This document shows, piece after piece, positions 39,329 through 49,754 of a DNA stretch of 64,000 nucleotides. The stretch lies in NCBI GenBank assembly GCA_023212695.1, contig JALCCG010000007.1, forward strand, positions 62,001-126,000, given 5' to 3'. The notes under the pieces were generated by a model. The model searched no databases. It saw only the letters and a program-made list of their open reading frames with translations, and had not been told where the DNA came from. A program made the position numbers and the translations under genes. Every line of letters starts with the position of its first letter. Position 1 is the first letter of the stretch. This DNA is from Sporisorium sorghi. Taxonomy: Eukaryota > Basidiomycota > Ustilaginomycetes > Ustilaginales > Ustilaginaceae.

Positions 39329-39901
39329 TTAATTAGCCGATTCATAATCTTCTTTTAGTATGGAGAATAATTTAAGGTCCCAATGCTGCCCCTTGATCTT
39401 GATCCCTTTTCTTAACGTGCCCTCATAGGACATGCCGATCTTCTCCATCACACGCTGGGAGCCGATGTTCTCTGTTATGCAGCGGGCCTGGATGCGTACA
39501 AGCTCCATCTGGCCAAAGCCCAGCTTCAGCAATGCAGTGGCCGCCTCTGTCATAAGTCCTTGTCCCCAACAATCGCGTGCCAGTACATAACCGATCTCGG
39601 CACTCTGATGCCCGGGCTTCCACCATACAAAATCCACCGTCCCCACCATACGTCCGCTTTCCTTCAGCTCAATCCCCCACGGGGCGATATCATGCTTCGC
39701 ATATTGGGCCAGTATAAATTGAATGAATCGCTTGCTGTCATTAACGGAGCGGTGGGTTTCCCAAGTTACGTGTTTTGTAACCTCATCATCGGAGGCATAG
39801 ACATACATCTCGTTTGCATCCTGCATCGATACTCTGCGAAGACGCAGACGTTCTGTCTCCAGCACTGGCAAATTACCATAGATCTGTTCAATCTCCATCA
39901 T
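39329..39901 (-). CDS. GNAT acetyltransferase, RimJ/RimL type
   Basis: A 190-residue acyltransferase. The start TERLRLRRV, the core LARDCWGQGLMTEAA with the acetyl-CoA loop, and ENIGSQRVMEKIGM are diagnostic of the family that acetylates ribosomal protein N-termini or small molecules. The substrate cannot be told. GGGGG lies before two adjacent ATGs; I use the first. It is separated from argC by the operon promoter and probably transcribed alone. Confidence 0.85.
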   Translation of the reverse strand: MMEIEQIYGNLPVLETERLRLRRVSMQDANEMYVYASDDEVTKHVTWETHRSVNDSKRFIQFILAQYAKHDIAPWGIELKESGRMVGTVDFVWWKPGHQSAEIGYVLARDCWGQGLMTEAATALLKLGFGQMELVRIQARCITENIGSQRVMEKIGMSYEGTLRKGIKIKGQHWDLKLFSILKEDYESAN

Positions 39902-40114
39902 CCCCTACCCCCTACAAGTTTAGTTTCCATTATATGCTCTTTACTAGAAAAATAAAGGAGAATTCAAGCCTGCCGCTACTGGGGGTAGATGTTGGCCCCA
40001 TAAGAAAACTATCTGTCATTGTATCTTCACAGAGGGCAGACTGCGTTAGGGAAGATTTTTTGCGATGATCGAACTTCCAGCTTCACTGAAATCGGATTCG
40101 TCTGAAAATAGAAA

Positions 40115-40141
40115 AAGAGACGGTGATATACACCGTCTCTT
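40115..40141 (-). terminator. terminator of the prfB-yitT unit
   Basis: AAGAGACGGTG / CACCGTCTCTT stem followed on the minus strand by TTTTTC, about 40 bp beyond the yitT stop. A second hairpin, GCCGAGA-ATG-TCTCGGC at 40148-40164, lies between the two. Confidence 0.82.
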
Positions 40142-40181
40142 CCTATCGCCGAGAATGTCTCGGCCGCTGTATTCTATTGGC

Positions 40182-41087
40182 TTACGCCTTAATATTGCGG
40201 AATCCTTCACCCAATACCTCATGCGCATTGCTGATAATTACAAAAGCATTCGGATCTACCGACTGGACCACTGTCTTTAGACGGGGAATCTCGCTCTGCC
40301 CGACTACCACCATCAGGACGGTTCGATGTTCACCCGTGTAGCCTCCCTCAGCGGTTAGCTTGGTTAATCCCCGGTCCAAATCCTCCAGAATAGCCTTCGT
40401 TATCGGCTCGTTATGATCGGATATAATGTAGGCCACCTTGGTAAAGCTGAAGCCAAGCTCAATGGCATCAATCACTTTGCCTGTAACATACAGTCCAATC
40501 AGTGCGTATAACGCCTGCTCCAGTGACAGCACCAGTGCTGCCGATGAGATCACAATCGCATCCAGCAGTACGACACAGAGGGAGAACGTCAGACCGCTGT
40601 ATTTTTGCAAGAGCTGTGCCACGATGGTCAGCCCGCCCGTCGACCCCCGGCCGCGATAGACCAGCCCCATCCCGATACCGACCCCGATTCCTCCATATAT
40701 GGAGGCCAGAAGTGGATTGGAGGTTGGGATTGGCCAGTCCTTGGTCAGGAAAACAAACAACGGCAGAATCACGCTGCCCAGCAGGGAACGAATGCCGTAA
40801 TCGCGTCCAAGCAGCCAGAAGCCGAGTACAAACAATGGGATGTTCAGTGCCCACTGCGTAAAAGCCGGTTCAATGCCGAGCCATGATTGCGCAAGAACGG
40901 ACAAACCCGACACGCCGCCGGAGGCAATGTGATTCGGGAGGAAAAATAAATTGAATGACAGGGCCATGATAAACGAGCCGATGATAATAAAAATTGCGTC
41001 CACCGTCTGCCGAAGGGGACCGTTGATCGGAATCAGGGGTTCTCTTTTTCTTTTGTTAATCGATGGATTGCCAGCGGATTGCGCCAT
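40182..41087 (-). CDS. YitT-family membrane protein
   Basis: A 301-residue protein with five or six membrane helices (about 28-215) and a C-terminal cytoplasmic DUF2179 domain (about 225-295). HIASGGVSGLSVL and YRGRGSTGGLTI are typical of the YitT family. Function is unknown; transport has been suggested for homologues. It starts 26 bp behind the prfB stop with GAGGAG before it, so it is probably co-transcribed. Confidence 0.9.
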   Translation of the reverse strand: MAQSAGNPSINKRKREPLIPINGPLRQTVDAIFIIIGSFIMALSFNLFFLPNHIASGGVSGLSVLAQSWLGIEPAFTQWALNIPLFVLGFWLLGRDYGIRSLLGSVILPLFVFLTKDWPIPTSNPLLASIYGGIGVGIGMGLVYRGRGSTGGLTIVAQLLQKYSGLTFSLCVVLLDAIVISSAALVLSLEQALYALIGLYVTGKVIDAIELGFSFTKVAYIISDHNEPITKAILEDLDRGLTKLTAEGGYTGEHRTVLMVVVGQSEIPRLKTVVQSVDPNAFVIISNAHEVLGEGFRNIKA

Positions 41088-41113
41088 AGTTCTTCAATTC
41101 TCTCCTCAACGTC

Positions 41114-42227
41114 CTACTCGACTTCCTGCTTGATCTGACTGCGCAAATATCCATCGATAAAAGCATCCAGATCTCCGTCCATGACGGCTCCAATATTACC
41201 GGTCTCCACCTGTGTACGGTGGTCCTTAGCCATACTGTACGGGTGAAATACATACGAACGGATCTGGCTGCCCCAAGCGATTTCCGACTGCTCGCCGCGA
41301 ATTTCCGCCAATTCCTTCTTCTGCTCCTCGATTTTGCGCTCGTAGAGCTTGGAACGAAGCATTGTCATGGCACGCTCACGGTTCTTGATCTGAGAGCGTT
41401 CATTCTGACACGTCACCACCACGCCGGTTGGCAAGTGAGTGATCCGTACGGCCGAGTCCGTCGTATTGATATGCTGACCCCCTGCACCACTGGCACGGTA
41501 GGTATCAATCTTCAGATCCTCGGTGCGGATATCCAGCTCGATTTCATCGTTGATTTCCGGTACCACATCGCAGGATACAAAGGAGGTATGACGGCGACCG
41601 GAAGAGTCGAATGGTGATATGCGAACCAGACGATGAACTCCTTTTTCCGCTTTCAAATATCCGTAAGCATTGTAGCCCTTGATCAGCAGCGTTACACTCT
41701 TGATTCCCGCTTCGTCGCCTGGTAAGTAATCCAGTGTTTCCACCTTGAAGCCGCGCTTCTCCGCCCAGCGGGTATACATTCGGTGCAGCATTTGGCCCCA
41801 GTCTTGCGACTCGGTTCCGCCCGCTCCGGGATGCAGCTCAAGGATGGCATTCATTTTATCGTAAGGCTGGTTCAACAGCAGCTGAAGCTCAAATTCCTCC
41901 ACGCGCTTAACCAAGTCCTTAATTGTCTCGCCAATTTCTTCTGCAAGGGAGTCGTCGCCCTCTTCATCCGCCAGTTCAGTCATAACAACAGCATCATCGT
42001 AATCCTGCTGAAGTTTTTGATACTGATCCACGGATGATTTCACAGCATTCATCTCAGCAATGAGAGCTTGGGCTTTTTCATTATCGTCCCAAAAATCCGG
42101 GGCAGCCATCTTCTCCTCAAAATTCTCAATCATTTCCTGTTTGAGATCTAAGTCAAAGAGACCCCCTAAGATTGGTTAGTTTCTTGCTGATTTCACGCAG
42201 GTCCTGCTTCACACTTGGTTCGATCAT
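41114..42227 (-). CDS. prfB: PrfB, peptide chain release factor 2, with programmed +1 frameshift
   Basis: Recognises UAA and UGA stop codons. The gene is in two frames: the first 24 codons run from the ATG at 42227 to an in-frame TGA at 42155-42153, and the rest continues in the +1 frame from 42154 to 41114. The frameshift signal is complete: AGGGGG (42167-42162), then TCT, CTT, TGA, C. The full product is 370 residues. Later motifs are SPF (tripeptide anticodon, in [14 protein letters not shown]) and [15 protein letters not shown] with the catalytic GGQ. When RF2 is scarce, ribosomes pause at UGA and shift, so the gene regulates itself. Confidence 0.96.
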
Positions 42228-42357
42228 GAGTCCCTCGTCCTTTCTTATCTATACGTAATCGTAATAACTTCAGTATACCCTCTCCTGCATGGAAAACGTT
42301 CCATATTCAAGAGAAATTTATGCGACTTTACTAGATCATTCGTTATTTATTCAGATA

Positions 42358-42440
42358 AACTCCCTTAAGCGCAGCAGAGGTTTCGGATCGCTGTGGATAA
42401 GACCACAATGACCGGTTCATCTGCTGCTCTTAAGGGAGTT
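42358..42440. repeat. long near-perfect inverted repeat between secA and prfB
   Basis: AACTCCCTTAAG-x-GCAGCAGA and TCTGCTGC-x-CTTAAGGGAGTT pair over 20 bp around a 41-base loop, which itself can fold (TGTGG/CCACA). It lies 45 bp behind secA. The U-content after it is low on the minus strand, so it is an unusual terminator or an RNA-structural element. Confidence 0.6.
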
Positions 42441-42485
42441 GAAAAATCAGCGCCTATACGCTAGGCAGTCATATGAAAATGTAGC

Positions 42486-44999
42486 TTAAGCGTTCTGTCC
42501 GTGGCAGTGCTTATACTTCTTGCCGCTGCCGCAAGGACATGCATCGTTCCGGCCGATCTGTTCAGCTACTTGCACTGGACGCTTCTCGGCTGGCTCGCTG
42601 CTGCTGTTCGTGGACACCTTGTTCTCCTCCACAACAGCCTGGCGCTCCTGGTTCGTTGCGATCTGCGCCTTCATGATGTACGTTGCCACTTCCTCTTGAA
42701 TCGTAGCGATCATGGCATTAAACATCTCAAAGCCTTCGAACTGGTATTCGCGAAGCGGATCGGTACCGCCGTATGCACGGAGATGGATACCTTGACGCAG
42801 TTGATCCATCGCATCGATGTGATCCATCCACTTGCTGTCTACCGCACGCAGCACGATAACTTTCTCGAACTCGCGTACCATCTCTTCACCAATCGCCTCT
42901 TCACGCTCTGCATACTTCTTCATCACGCGCTCAAAGATAAATTCCGTGATTTCTTCCGATTCTTTGCCCCACAGATCTTCGCGGGTAATTGCACCCTCGT
43001 CCAGCAGCTTGCTGTTAACGAAGTCTGCCACTTCTTGCAGTTCCCAGTTCTCCGGAATATCATCGCTGCAGTGAGCCTGAACAACCCGTTCAATGACTGG
43101 CTTCATCATCTCAACAACGATTTGTTTAATGTCTTGGGACTCCAGAATCTCGCGGCGTTGTTTGTAGATGATCTCACGCTGCTGGTTCATCACGTCATCA
43201 TATTGAAGAACGACTTTACGCATGTCGAAGTTATTGCCCTCAACCCGCTTCTGCGCGGATTCAACCGCACGGGTAATCATCTTGCTCTCGATCGGCTGAT
43301 CTTCTTCAAAGCCAAGACGCTCCATCATGTTCAGAACGTTGTCTGTACCAAAACGTTTCATCAGTTCATCGCCCAGGGACAAATAGAACTGAGTGGATCC
43401 CGGGTCACCTTGACGACCGGCACGACCACGCAGCTGGTTATCGATCCGGCGCGATTCGTGACGCTCCGTACCGATAATGTGAAGTCCGCCAATATTCTGC
43501 ACGCCTTCACCCAGCAAAATATCCGTACCGCGTCCCGCCATATTCGTCGCGATCGTTACAGATCCCGGCTGACCGGCGCGTGAGATGATTTCCGCTTCCT
43601 CTGCATGGTACTTCGCATTCAGAACTTTATGCTGAATGCCTTTGCGTTTCAGCATTTCCGATAAACGCTCGGAGTTCTCAATCGAAACCGTACCCACCAG
43701 GATCGGTTGATTCTTTTTATGACGTTCCACGATCTCCGTAACAACTGCCTTGAACTTGCCTTCTTCGCTCTTATAGACAACATCCGGCATGTCGTTACGC
43801 TGATTCGGTTTGTTTGTAGGAATCTGGAGCACTTCAAGACCATAAATCTTCTTGAACTCTTCTTCCTCTGTCTTCGCTGTACCGGTCATACCTGCCAGCT
43901 TGCGATACATACGGAAGTAGTTCTGGAAAGTAATCGTCGCCAGTGTCATGCTCTCGTTCTGAACCTCGATGCCTTCCTTCGCTTCAATCGCCTGGTGAAG
44001 ACCGTCGCTATAGCGGCGTCCTGCCATCAAGCGGCCCGTGAATTCGTCCACGATAACCACTTCGTCGTCGGTGACAACGTAATCCACGTCGCGGCGCATA
44101 ATCACGTTCGCTTTCAGCGCTTGTACAATGTGGTGGTTCAGTGTTACATGGTTCTGGTCATACAGGTTTTCGATACCGAAGGAACGCTCCGCCTGGGCAA
44201 CACCCTTTTCTGTCAGAGCTACGGATTTGACCTTAATATCTACGGTATAATCCTCTTCTGCCGTCAGGCGCTTCACGAAGCGATCCGCTGCAAAATACAG
44301 CTCGGTCGATTTCTGAGCTTGTCCCGAGATGATAAGCGGCGTACGCGCTTCATCAACCAGGATGGAGTCCACTTCATCAATGATACAGAAATAGAGTGGA
44401 CGCTGAACCATCTGCTCTTTGTAGAGGACCATGTTGTCACGCAGATAGTCAAAGCCGAACTCGTTATTCGTTCCGTACGTAATATCGCATGCATAAGCAT
44501 GCTGTTTATCCGGGTGTTCCATACCGCTCAGGTTAACCCCGACGGTTAGACCCAGGAAGTTATATATTTGCGCCATTTCCTGGCTGTCACGCTGTGCCAA
44601 ATAATCATTGACGGTTACAACGTGAACCCCTTTGCCAAGCAGGGCATTTAAGTAAACCGGCAGCGTACCCACAAGGGTCTTACCTTCACCGGTCTTCATC
44701 TCTGCAATTCTGCCTTCGTGGAGGGCCATTCCTCCGACCAGCTGTACGTCGTAGTGACGCTTGCCGAGTGTTCGTCTGGAAGCCTCACGGACTGTCGCAA
44801 ACGCTTCGGGAAGCAGTTCCTCCAGCGTCTCACCTTTCTCGATCCGCGCACGGAACTCCTCGGTTTTCGCTTGCAGCTGCTCATCGGAGAGCTTCTCAAA
44901 ATCCGGTTCCATTTTGTTGATTACATCGACCGTCTTCATGAGACGTTTGACATCACGCTCGTTGGTGTCGCCGAAAATCTTTTTGACAAGTCCTAGCAT
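42486..44999 (-). CDS. secA: SecA, preprotein translocase ATPase
   Basis: The motor that drives proteins through SecYEG. Length is 837 residues from the ATG at 44999, placed by AAAGGGG; the frame reaching 45053 adds 18 unlikely residues. Walker A MKTGEGKT (about 100), DEVDS of Walker B, GRAGRQGD of motif VI, and a C-terminal zinc site [14 protein letters not shown]. The latter binds SecB or ribosomes in other species. It is upstream of prfB, as in many Bacillota. Confidence 0.97.
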   Translation of the reverse strand: MLGLVKKIFGDTNERDVKRLMKTVDVINKMEPDFEKLSDEQLQAKTEEFRARIEKGETLEELLPEAFATVREASRRTLGKRHYDVQLVGGMALHEGRIAEMKTGEGKTLVGTLPVYLNALLGKGVHVVTVNDYLAQRDSQEMAQIYNFLGLTVGVNLSGMEHPDKQHAYACDITYGTNNEFGFDYLRDNMVLYKEQMVQRPLYFCIIDEVDSILVDEARTPLIISGQAQKSTELYFAADRFVKRLTAEEDYTVDIKVKSVALTEKGVAQAERSFGIENLYDQNHVTLNHHIVQALKANVIMRRDVDYVVTDDEVVIVDEFTGRLMAGRRYSDGLHQAIEAKEGIEVQNESMTLATITFQNYFRMYRKLAGMTGTAKTEEEEFKKIYGLEVLQIPTNKPNQRNDMPDVVYKSEEGKFKAVVTEIVERHKKNQPILVGTVSIENSERLSEMLKRKGIQHKVLNAKYHAEEAEIISRAGQPGSVTIATNMAGRGTDILLGEGVQNIGGLHIIGTERHESRRIDNQLRGRAGRQGDPGSTQFYLSLGDELMKRFGTDNVLNMMERLGFEEDQPIESKMITRAVESAQKRVEGNNFDMRKVVLQYDDVMNQQREIIYKQRREILESQDIKQIVVEMMKPVIERVVQAHCSDDIPENWELQEVADFVNSKLLDEGAITREDLWGKESEEITEFIFERVMKKYAEREEAIGEEMVREFEKVIVLRAVDSKWMDHIDAMDQLRQGIHLRAYGGTDPLREYQFEGFEMFNAMIATIQEEVATYIMKAQIATNQERQAVVEENKVSTNSSSEPAEKRPVQVAEQIGRNDACPCGSGKKYKHCHGQNA

Positions 45000-45467
45000 G
45001 GTTAACCCCTTTCGTGCAAAACAAGTGATAGAATCAACTTCATTAAATGCCAAAGGGTTAAATGATGAAATCGATTCATTGATTCCTTATGATGGTCCCA
45101 TTTCATGCAGGCTAAAAAGCCTGTCCCGTAAAATGAGGGTTTGCATAAATTGTAACAGTTTGTAAGGGATGCCGCAACAATATGTGCTTTCACAAGAGAT
45201 GTCTGTTACGTGAAGCCCTACTCTATGAGACGCGAAGACGCCCTGAAAAGTTGCGTGGAGCATTTACCCAGTCGTTGACAATGGGATTATATTCATTTTA
45301 GTAGCAAAACTCTACATCTAAAGAGGCGCAGAATAGACGTCCATATATCCAAATAAAGAGCCCCACCCGCTAACACGGATGAAGGCTCATCTTACAATTT
45401 CGATTTCATTTTAAAATTCGAACCGAACCTGGTGCCTCTGCATTCCTTGAGGAATGCCGCTTGAGAC
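45000..45467 (-). other. secA leader region, no gene
   Basis: 468 bp between hpf and secA. On the minus strand I see a candidate secA promoter (listed separately), a hairpin CAGGCT/AGCCTG at 45105-45121, and near the hpf end a hairpin GCATTCC-TTGA-GGAATGC (45440-45457) and a GAGCC/GGCTC stem followed by TTTATTT (about 45355-45392), probably the hpf terminator. Confidence 0.5.
45149..45177 (-). promoter_or_regulatory. candidate secA promoter
   Basis: TTGCGG, 17-bp spacer, TACAAT preceded by TGT (extended -10) on the minus strand, 150 bp before the secA start. Confidence 0.5.
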
Positions 45468-46034
45468 TTAGTCCCGCTCGATCAATCCGTACTTGCCGTC
45501 ATCACGCTTGTAGACGACATTTACTTCTTGTGTGTCAATGTTGGAAAATACGAAAAAATTATGGCCTACCATGTTCATCTGCAGGATCGCTTCTTCCACG
45601 TCCATGGGCTTCATGGTAAAACGTTTCGTACGGACTACTTCGTAGTTGTCCTCGTCGTACTCCACTTGCTCTGCATCCATTTGACTGGTTGCCGCTGCCC
45701 CGTTCTCCGCAATGAGCGTCTTCAGTCCGCCTTCTTGCTTGATCTTGCGGTTCAGCTTGGTTTTGTGCTTGCGAATCTGACGTTCCAACTTGTCCACAAC
45801 GGCATCAATGGAAGCGTACATATCGTCGCTTCGGTCTTCCGCACGCAGTACCACGCCTGTGAGCGGAATGGTCACTTCCACCGTGTGCAATCCTCGAATG
45901 ACACTGAGTGTAACGTATCCTTCGGAGGTGGGGGGTGCATCAAAATACTTATCTAGCCTGCTGAGTTTCTTGTCAACATAGTCTTTCAAAGCATCGGTCA
46001 CATCAATTTGTTGACCTCGGATAGTGAATTGCAT
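45468..46034 (-). CDS. hpf: HPF, long-form ribosome hibernation promoting factor
   Basis: Dimerises 70S ribosomes to 100S particles in stationary phase. The N-terminal S30AE domain (about 1-100) and the C-terminal dimerisation domain (about 130-188, with VRTKRFTMKPMDVEEAILQM) are both present, so it is the long form. The start is the ATG at 46034 after AAGGAGGAG; the frame to 46112 has no site. Length 188 residues. It is homologous to YvyD, which sits at the same place in B. subtilis. Confidence 0.96.
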   Translation of the reverse strand: MQFTIRGQQIDVTDALKDYVDKKLSRLDKYFDAPPTSEGYVTLSVIRGLHTVEVTIPLTGVVLRAEDRSDDMYASIDAVVDKLERQIRKHKTKLNRKIKQEGGLKTLIAENGAAATSQMDAEQVEYDEDNYEVVRTKRFTMKPMDVEEAILQMNMVGHNFFVFSNIDTQEVNVVYKRDDGKYGLIERD

Positions 46035-46058
46035 TGGGCACTCCTCCTTTGCACCTTC

Positions 46059-46087
46059 ATTATAGCATTTTGTTAAGCCCATGTAAA
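46059..46087 (-). promoter_or_regulatory. sigma-A promoter of hpf
   Basis: TTTACA, 17-bp spacer, TATAAT with TGC just before it, 24 bp upstream of the hpf start. The start site is so close that the leader is only about 18 bases. Confidence 0.75.
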
Positions 46088-46141
46088 AAGACAGAATTGT
46101 GAATTTTAGCACAATATTTTTCGGAGGTCGGATACAAAAAA

Positions 46142-46166
46142 AAGACCCCGGAAGTTCCGGAGTCTT
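46142..46166 (-). terminator. terminator of the cold-shock gene
   Basis: AAGACTCCGGAA / TTCCGGGGTCTT stem on the minus strand followed by TTTTTTT. Confidence 0.85.
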
Positions 46167-46231
46167 GGGCTAGCGAATCTCCAATTGTTAACCATCAATA
46201 CCGTTTATGTAGGTCGGCTATGCCGGGATGA

Positions 46232-46429
46232 TTAGATTTTGATTACGTTAGCAGCTTGCGGGCCACGAGCGCCTTCAACAATCTCGAATTCTACGGATTG
46301 TCCTTCTTCAAGAGTCTTGAAGCCTTCGGATTGAATCGCGGAGAAGTGTACAAATACGTCGCCGCCGTCCTCAGTCTCGATGAAGCCATAACCTTTCTCT
46401 GCGTTGAACCATTTAACTTTACCTTGCAT
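46232..46429 (-). CDS. cold-shock protein, CspA/CspB family
   Basis: A 65-residue single-stranded nucleic-acid-binding protein. The RNP motifs KGYGFIE and VFVHFSAI are intact. It melts RNA structure at low temperature or during growth. It has its own promoter and terminator. AAGGGAA precedes the ATG. Confidence 0.96.
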   Translation of the reverse strand: MQGKVKWFNAEKGYGFIETEDGGDVFVHFSAIQSEGFKTLEEGQSVEFEIVEGARGPQAANVIKI

Positions 46430-46486
46430 GCACTAACATTCCCTTCATTGTCAAATAAAGTGTGACACTAATTGTCCACATTTCCG

Positions 46487-46515
46487 ACTATAGCACCCGT
46501 CCAATCCAGTGTCAA
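46487..46515 (-). promoter_or_regulatory. sigma-A promoter of the cold-shock gene
   Basis: Consensus TTGACA, 17-bp spacer, TATAGT with TGC before it. Leader length is about 50 bases. Confidence 0.8.
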
Positions 46516-46664
46516 TTACCAAGAAAAAGGTTTTCTGCTGCAGAAAAAACAGAAAAATGTCGACTTGGCTCCACGACTGAGTTGGCAGGCGCAAAGAAAA
46601 GGCGGACAAAATTAGGTTTAGGTTTATTTACCCGGGGAGGGTGGGGGTGAAACAAGTTTTAAGT

Positions 46665-49600
46665 TTATTGGTACTGCATCATATTTTTAGCCCAAGTTGA
46701 TTGCGGAACAGCGCTAGCTAGTTCACAAAGAGATTTCGTGGCTTCACACTCATGGCCCAAACGTTTATTAAGCAAATAGATTTTATAGTTCAAATGAAAT
46801 GATGGCTTCTCCATCTTCTTAACTTGATAATAGTAATATAACGCATCACTCCATGAATTATTAAGCTGGAGGATATCGCCAGTTAACTCATAAATTCGCG
46901 CTCTTTCATGAGACTTTCCTTCATCAACTAATAAATCTAATGCAACTTGGGAAAAACCAAACTGGACTAAGGTATCAGCAAGATAGTATCTTATCAAACC
47001 TGATTTTGCATTTTGATTAAAGTAGTCAAGCAAATCATAGAGCTTATGCATAAGAATATCTAGGAATAGATTACGAAGAACCTTTATTAAAGTGGTTGAG
47101 TATTCTCTACTTTCAAGTTTACTTCTACGGATTATTGACTTTAATATCTCTTGCTCGCTTTTATTAAGCTCTGCTTCCTCTTTCCATTTATCAAATAACT
47201 CTTCATCCTGTAGGATAACAGTTACTAAAAAGACTTCTCTAAAACGTTCTCTATTTACATTCTCTTTAGACTGCCAGTATACCCGAGCAGCATTATAATT
47301 CCCATTGTATAAATTAATAATAGCTATCATATCAGCATCCGGGTTCTTTACATAACTCTCCAGATAATATAATAGTATACGATGACGACTTGAATATAAA
47401 AGGTGAATTGTATTTTTAATATCTTTTTGACTTTCGGGTTTAAACATACGAATGAACTGTTGAGATTCGTCTGCATCATTAGAAATCCTAGATAGATTCA
47501 GCCACATCTCTAAAGCAGGTCTATATTTTACATTATACTTAAGTGCCTGAGTAAGAAACGAGAGTGCCTTATCATATTGTTGCTCTTCATAATAAATTTC
47601 CGCCAGTTTAATTAGAGCAAGGTACGTTCCTGTCCCCTCATAAGTAGAAAGATAAGGATCTTTCACATCACTAAGTTTCAAACAGTCATTAAAACTTTCT
47701 TCCGCATCACGTAAATAACCTATTTTCTTATAGACGATACCTCTGTAGTAATGTAAATCGGTATATTGGGGATACATTAATATGCCGTCATTAGCAACCT
47801 TTATAGCTTGATCGTATTCTTTAAGCTCAATAAGAGTTTGAATTAAATTCAATAATAGTCTGGATGTAAAAGTATAGTAACTGCCTATACTAAATGATTT
47901 CTTGTATGCATTGATAGCATCCCAATAATCTCCCTGCACCTTATATTGGTTTCCCAAATTAAAATAGTTAAATGCAGTCGGATTCTCCTTGACTTCCTCA
48001 AGAAGAATAGTCATATTCCTAGATAATTTATTTTTATTTTTAATTTCTTGTTCCAGGTAACCAAGATGATGAAGAACCAATGAGTCAATATATCCTTCCG
48101 TACTTCCCTCGAAATCTCTAATATTTATTTGTTCATGCAGCCTTCCTTTATATTTCAAACCTATCTTGTTCTTGAACAAACGTATTGATGAATGATAGTT
48201 ATAAGTGCCGTCACTCATGTAGTTTTTAATTTTAACTAGATAATAGTCTTTGGTAAGCACCCCGTCTAAATCAACCGGGTTAAATTCTATCATTTCATCC
48301 GCATCAAGTTGAAATATATATTCTGAAGTTGCAAGAGAAATGGCGTAATTACGTGCTGAAGAAAAATCGTTCTTCCACTCATATAAATATGGCTCGATTC
48401 CTAGGTGCTTGACAATATTAACTGTGTCATCGGTTGAGCCAGTATCAACAATGATAATTTCATTCGCAATCTTAGTAGCTTTCTCAATACACATTCGAAT
48501 ATGTTTCTCTTCATTTTTCACAATCATACATATTGAAATACTGCTTTTCCCTTGATCAGTACAGTTATCATCGGTATCTAGTAAGTGAACTTTTTTCAAA
48601 GCGGCATCATACCCCAAAAGAGCCGCTTCCCGAAAATGCATTAGAGCTTCTTCTGATTTATTTGAAATTTCGAAGTAAACTCCCAAATTGTAATGAGCCA
48701 GAAAGGAACCGACCCCTTGCACAGTTTCATATCGGTTTGGATTAGCTTCACCAAGATGCAAACAGTATTTATAAATATCTTCAATGTCTTGCAAATCATT
48801 AATAACAGTAGATTTTGTAAGTGCCTGAGCATATAAATAATATAGATCGGTATAATCAGGGAACATGTCAACTGCTGTGTGTATCACTTCAAAACAAAGC
48901 TGCCAATTTTGAATATGAAACAAGCACTCTGCATAACATTTTAGTAACGAAGGGATGAAATTATTCTCCCTCCCCCCCTTTGCATTTAGTTTTTCTATAG
49001 ATTGTTCGTAATAAGCTATAGCTTCTTCGTAACGTTTACTCACACTCAAGGTCTTGCCAATTTGATACAGTATATACGAATCATCAGGACGCTCGATAAG
49101 CTCTTCATGTAATAAACTCAAGTTTCGGTTAATTTTATCTTTTTTCGCAATGGTATTTATATCGTAGCCAACATGTATTAACTCTATTGCTGTATCAGTT
49201 GATCGAGGAGTTTCTCCGTTGTAGGTGAGCTGCTCATGGACTTTTCCACTATATCTATAATCAGGTTGGTTAGGAAAAATACGAATTAGTTTTACATTAG
49301 ACCTCCCCTGATTATTGCCAAGTTCATTTACTTGAGTAACTCTTCCTACCAATTTGTCATCTGCAAGCAAACAAAAACTTTGAAGGGCTGAGATTGAGGT
49401 TTCACAAAGATACTCATCGGCGTCAAGCATAAGGATATATTTTGATCTTGCAAACTCAATGATCTCATTTCTAGCTTTTGCAAAGTCCCCCTGCCACTCT
49501 GTGCTGAAAACAGTTGCACCACTCTCTTTCGCAGTTTCTATCGTCTTATCATCGGAACCAGTATCTAGGATTAGAACCTCTTCAACTAAATTAATTACTG

Positions 49601-49670
49601 AGCTGATGGCTTTTCGAATATGCTTTTCCTCATTTTTGGCAATAATACACGCACTTATTGGTAGTCTCAT
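46665..49670 (-). CDS. double family-2 glycosyltransferase with TPR repeats
   Basis: A 1001-residue cytoplasmic protein built as a tandem. Unit one has a GT-A family-2 domain (about 5-200; SACIIAKNEEKHIRKAI, metal-binding DAD near residue 85) and TPR helices (about 200-365). Unit two repeats the plan: GT-2 (about 376-600; ISICMIVKNEEKHIRMCI, second DAD) and TPR helices to the end. TPR-linked GT-2 enzymes glycosylate proteins or peptides (for example SunS). It lies next to the flagellar block, so flagellin or the nearby secreted protein are plausible acceptors; this is inference. I use the ATG at 49670, which has AAAGGA eight bases upstream; the ATG at 49676 is too close. The gene is AT-rich compared with secA. 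Confidence 0.88.
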   Translation of the reverse strand: MRLPISACIIAKNEEKHIRKAISSVINLVEEVLILDTGSDDKTIETAKESGATVFSTEWQGDFAKARNEIIEFARSKYILMLDADEYLCETSISALQSFCLLADDKLVGRVTQVNELGNNQGRSNVKLIRIFPNQPDYRYSGKVHEQLTYNGETPRSTDTAIELIHVGYDINTIAKKDKINRNLSLLHEELIERPDDSYILYQIGKTLSVSKRYEEAIAYYEQSIEKLNAKGGRENNFIPSLLKCYAECLFHIQNWQLCFEVIHTAVDMFPDYTDLYYLYAQALTKSTVINDLQDIEDIYKYCLHLGEANPNRYETVQGVGSFLAHYNLGVYFEISNKSEEALMHFREAALLGYDAALKKVHLLDTDDNCTDQGKSSISICMIVKNEEKHIRMCIEKATKIANEIIIVDTGSTDDTVNIVKHLGIEPYLYEWKNDFSSARNYAISLATSEYIFQLDADEMIEFNPVDLDGVLTKDYYLVKIKNYMSDGTYNYHSSIRLFKNKIGLKYKGRLHEQINIRDFEGSTEGYIDSLVLHHLGYLEQEIKNKNKLSRNMTILLEEVKENPTAFNYFNLGNQYKVQGDYWDAINAYKKSFSIGSYYTFTSRLLLNLIQTLIELKEYDQAIKVANDGILMYPQYTDLHYYRGIVYKKIGYLRDAEESFNDCLKLSDVKDPYLSTYEGTGTYLALIKLAEIYYEEQQYDKALSFLTQALKYNVKYRPALEMWLNLSRISNDADESQQFIRMFKPESQKDIKNTIHLLYSSRHRILLYYLESYVKNPDADMIAIINLYNGNYNAARVYWQSKENVNRERFREVFLVTVILQDEELFDKWKEEAELNKSEQEILKSIIRRSKLESREYSTTLIKVLRNLFLDILMHKLYDLLDYFNQNAKSGLIRYYLADTLVQFGFSQVALDLLVDEGKSHERARIYELTGDILQLNNSWSDALYYYYQVKKMEKPSFHLNYKIYLLNKRLGHECEATKSLCELASAVPQSTWAKNMMQYQ

Positions 49671-49704
49671 ATGCATTGTCCTTTTCCGTTTTCTTAAAAA
49701 ACAA

Positions 49705-49736
49705 GGAAGGATATCTAAAATACTAGATATCCTTCC
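49705..49736 (-). terminator. strong terminator after the VWA-IPT gene
   Basis: GGAAGGATATCTA / TAGATATCCTTCC stem followed on the minus strand by TTGTTTTTT. It ends the unit flaG to the VWA-IPT gene, and sits only about 35 bp before the glycosyltransferase start. Confidence 0.85.
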
Positions 49737-49754
49737 CCTTCTATTTTGTTAAAC

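Noticed and set aside
42289..42304. cre-like palindrome ATGGAAAACGTTCCAT upstream of prfB
   Set aside because: The spacing between half sites is one base longer than the CcpA consensus allows.
42501..43583. Plus-strand open frame of 360 codons
   Set aside because: Antisense to secA; the secA frame has full family similarity and this one has none.
45105..45121. Hairpin in the secA leader as a SecM-like arrest element
   Set aside because: I find no upstream peptide with an arrest-like sequence and a ribosome site in this leader.
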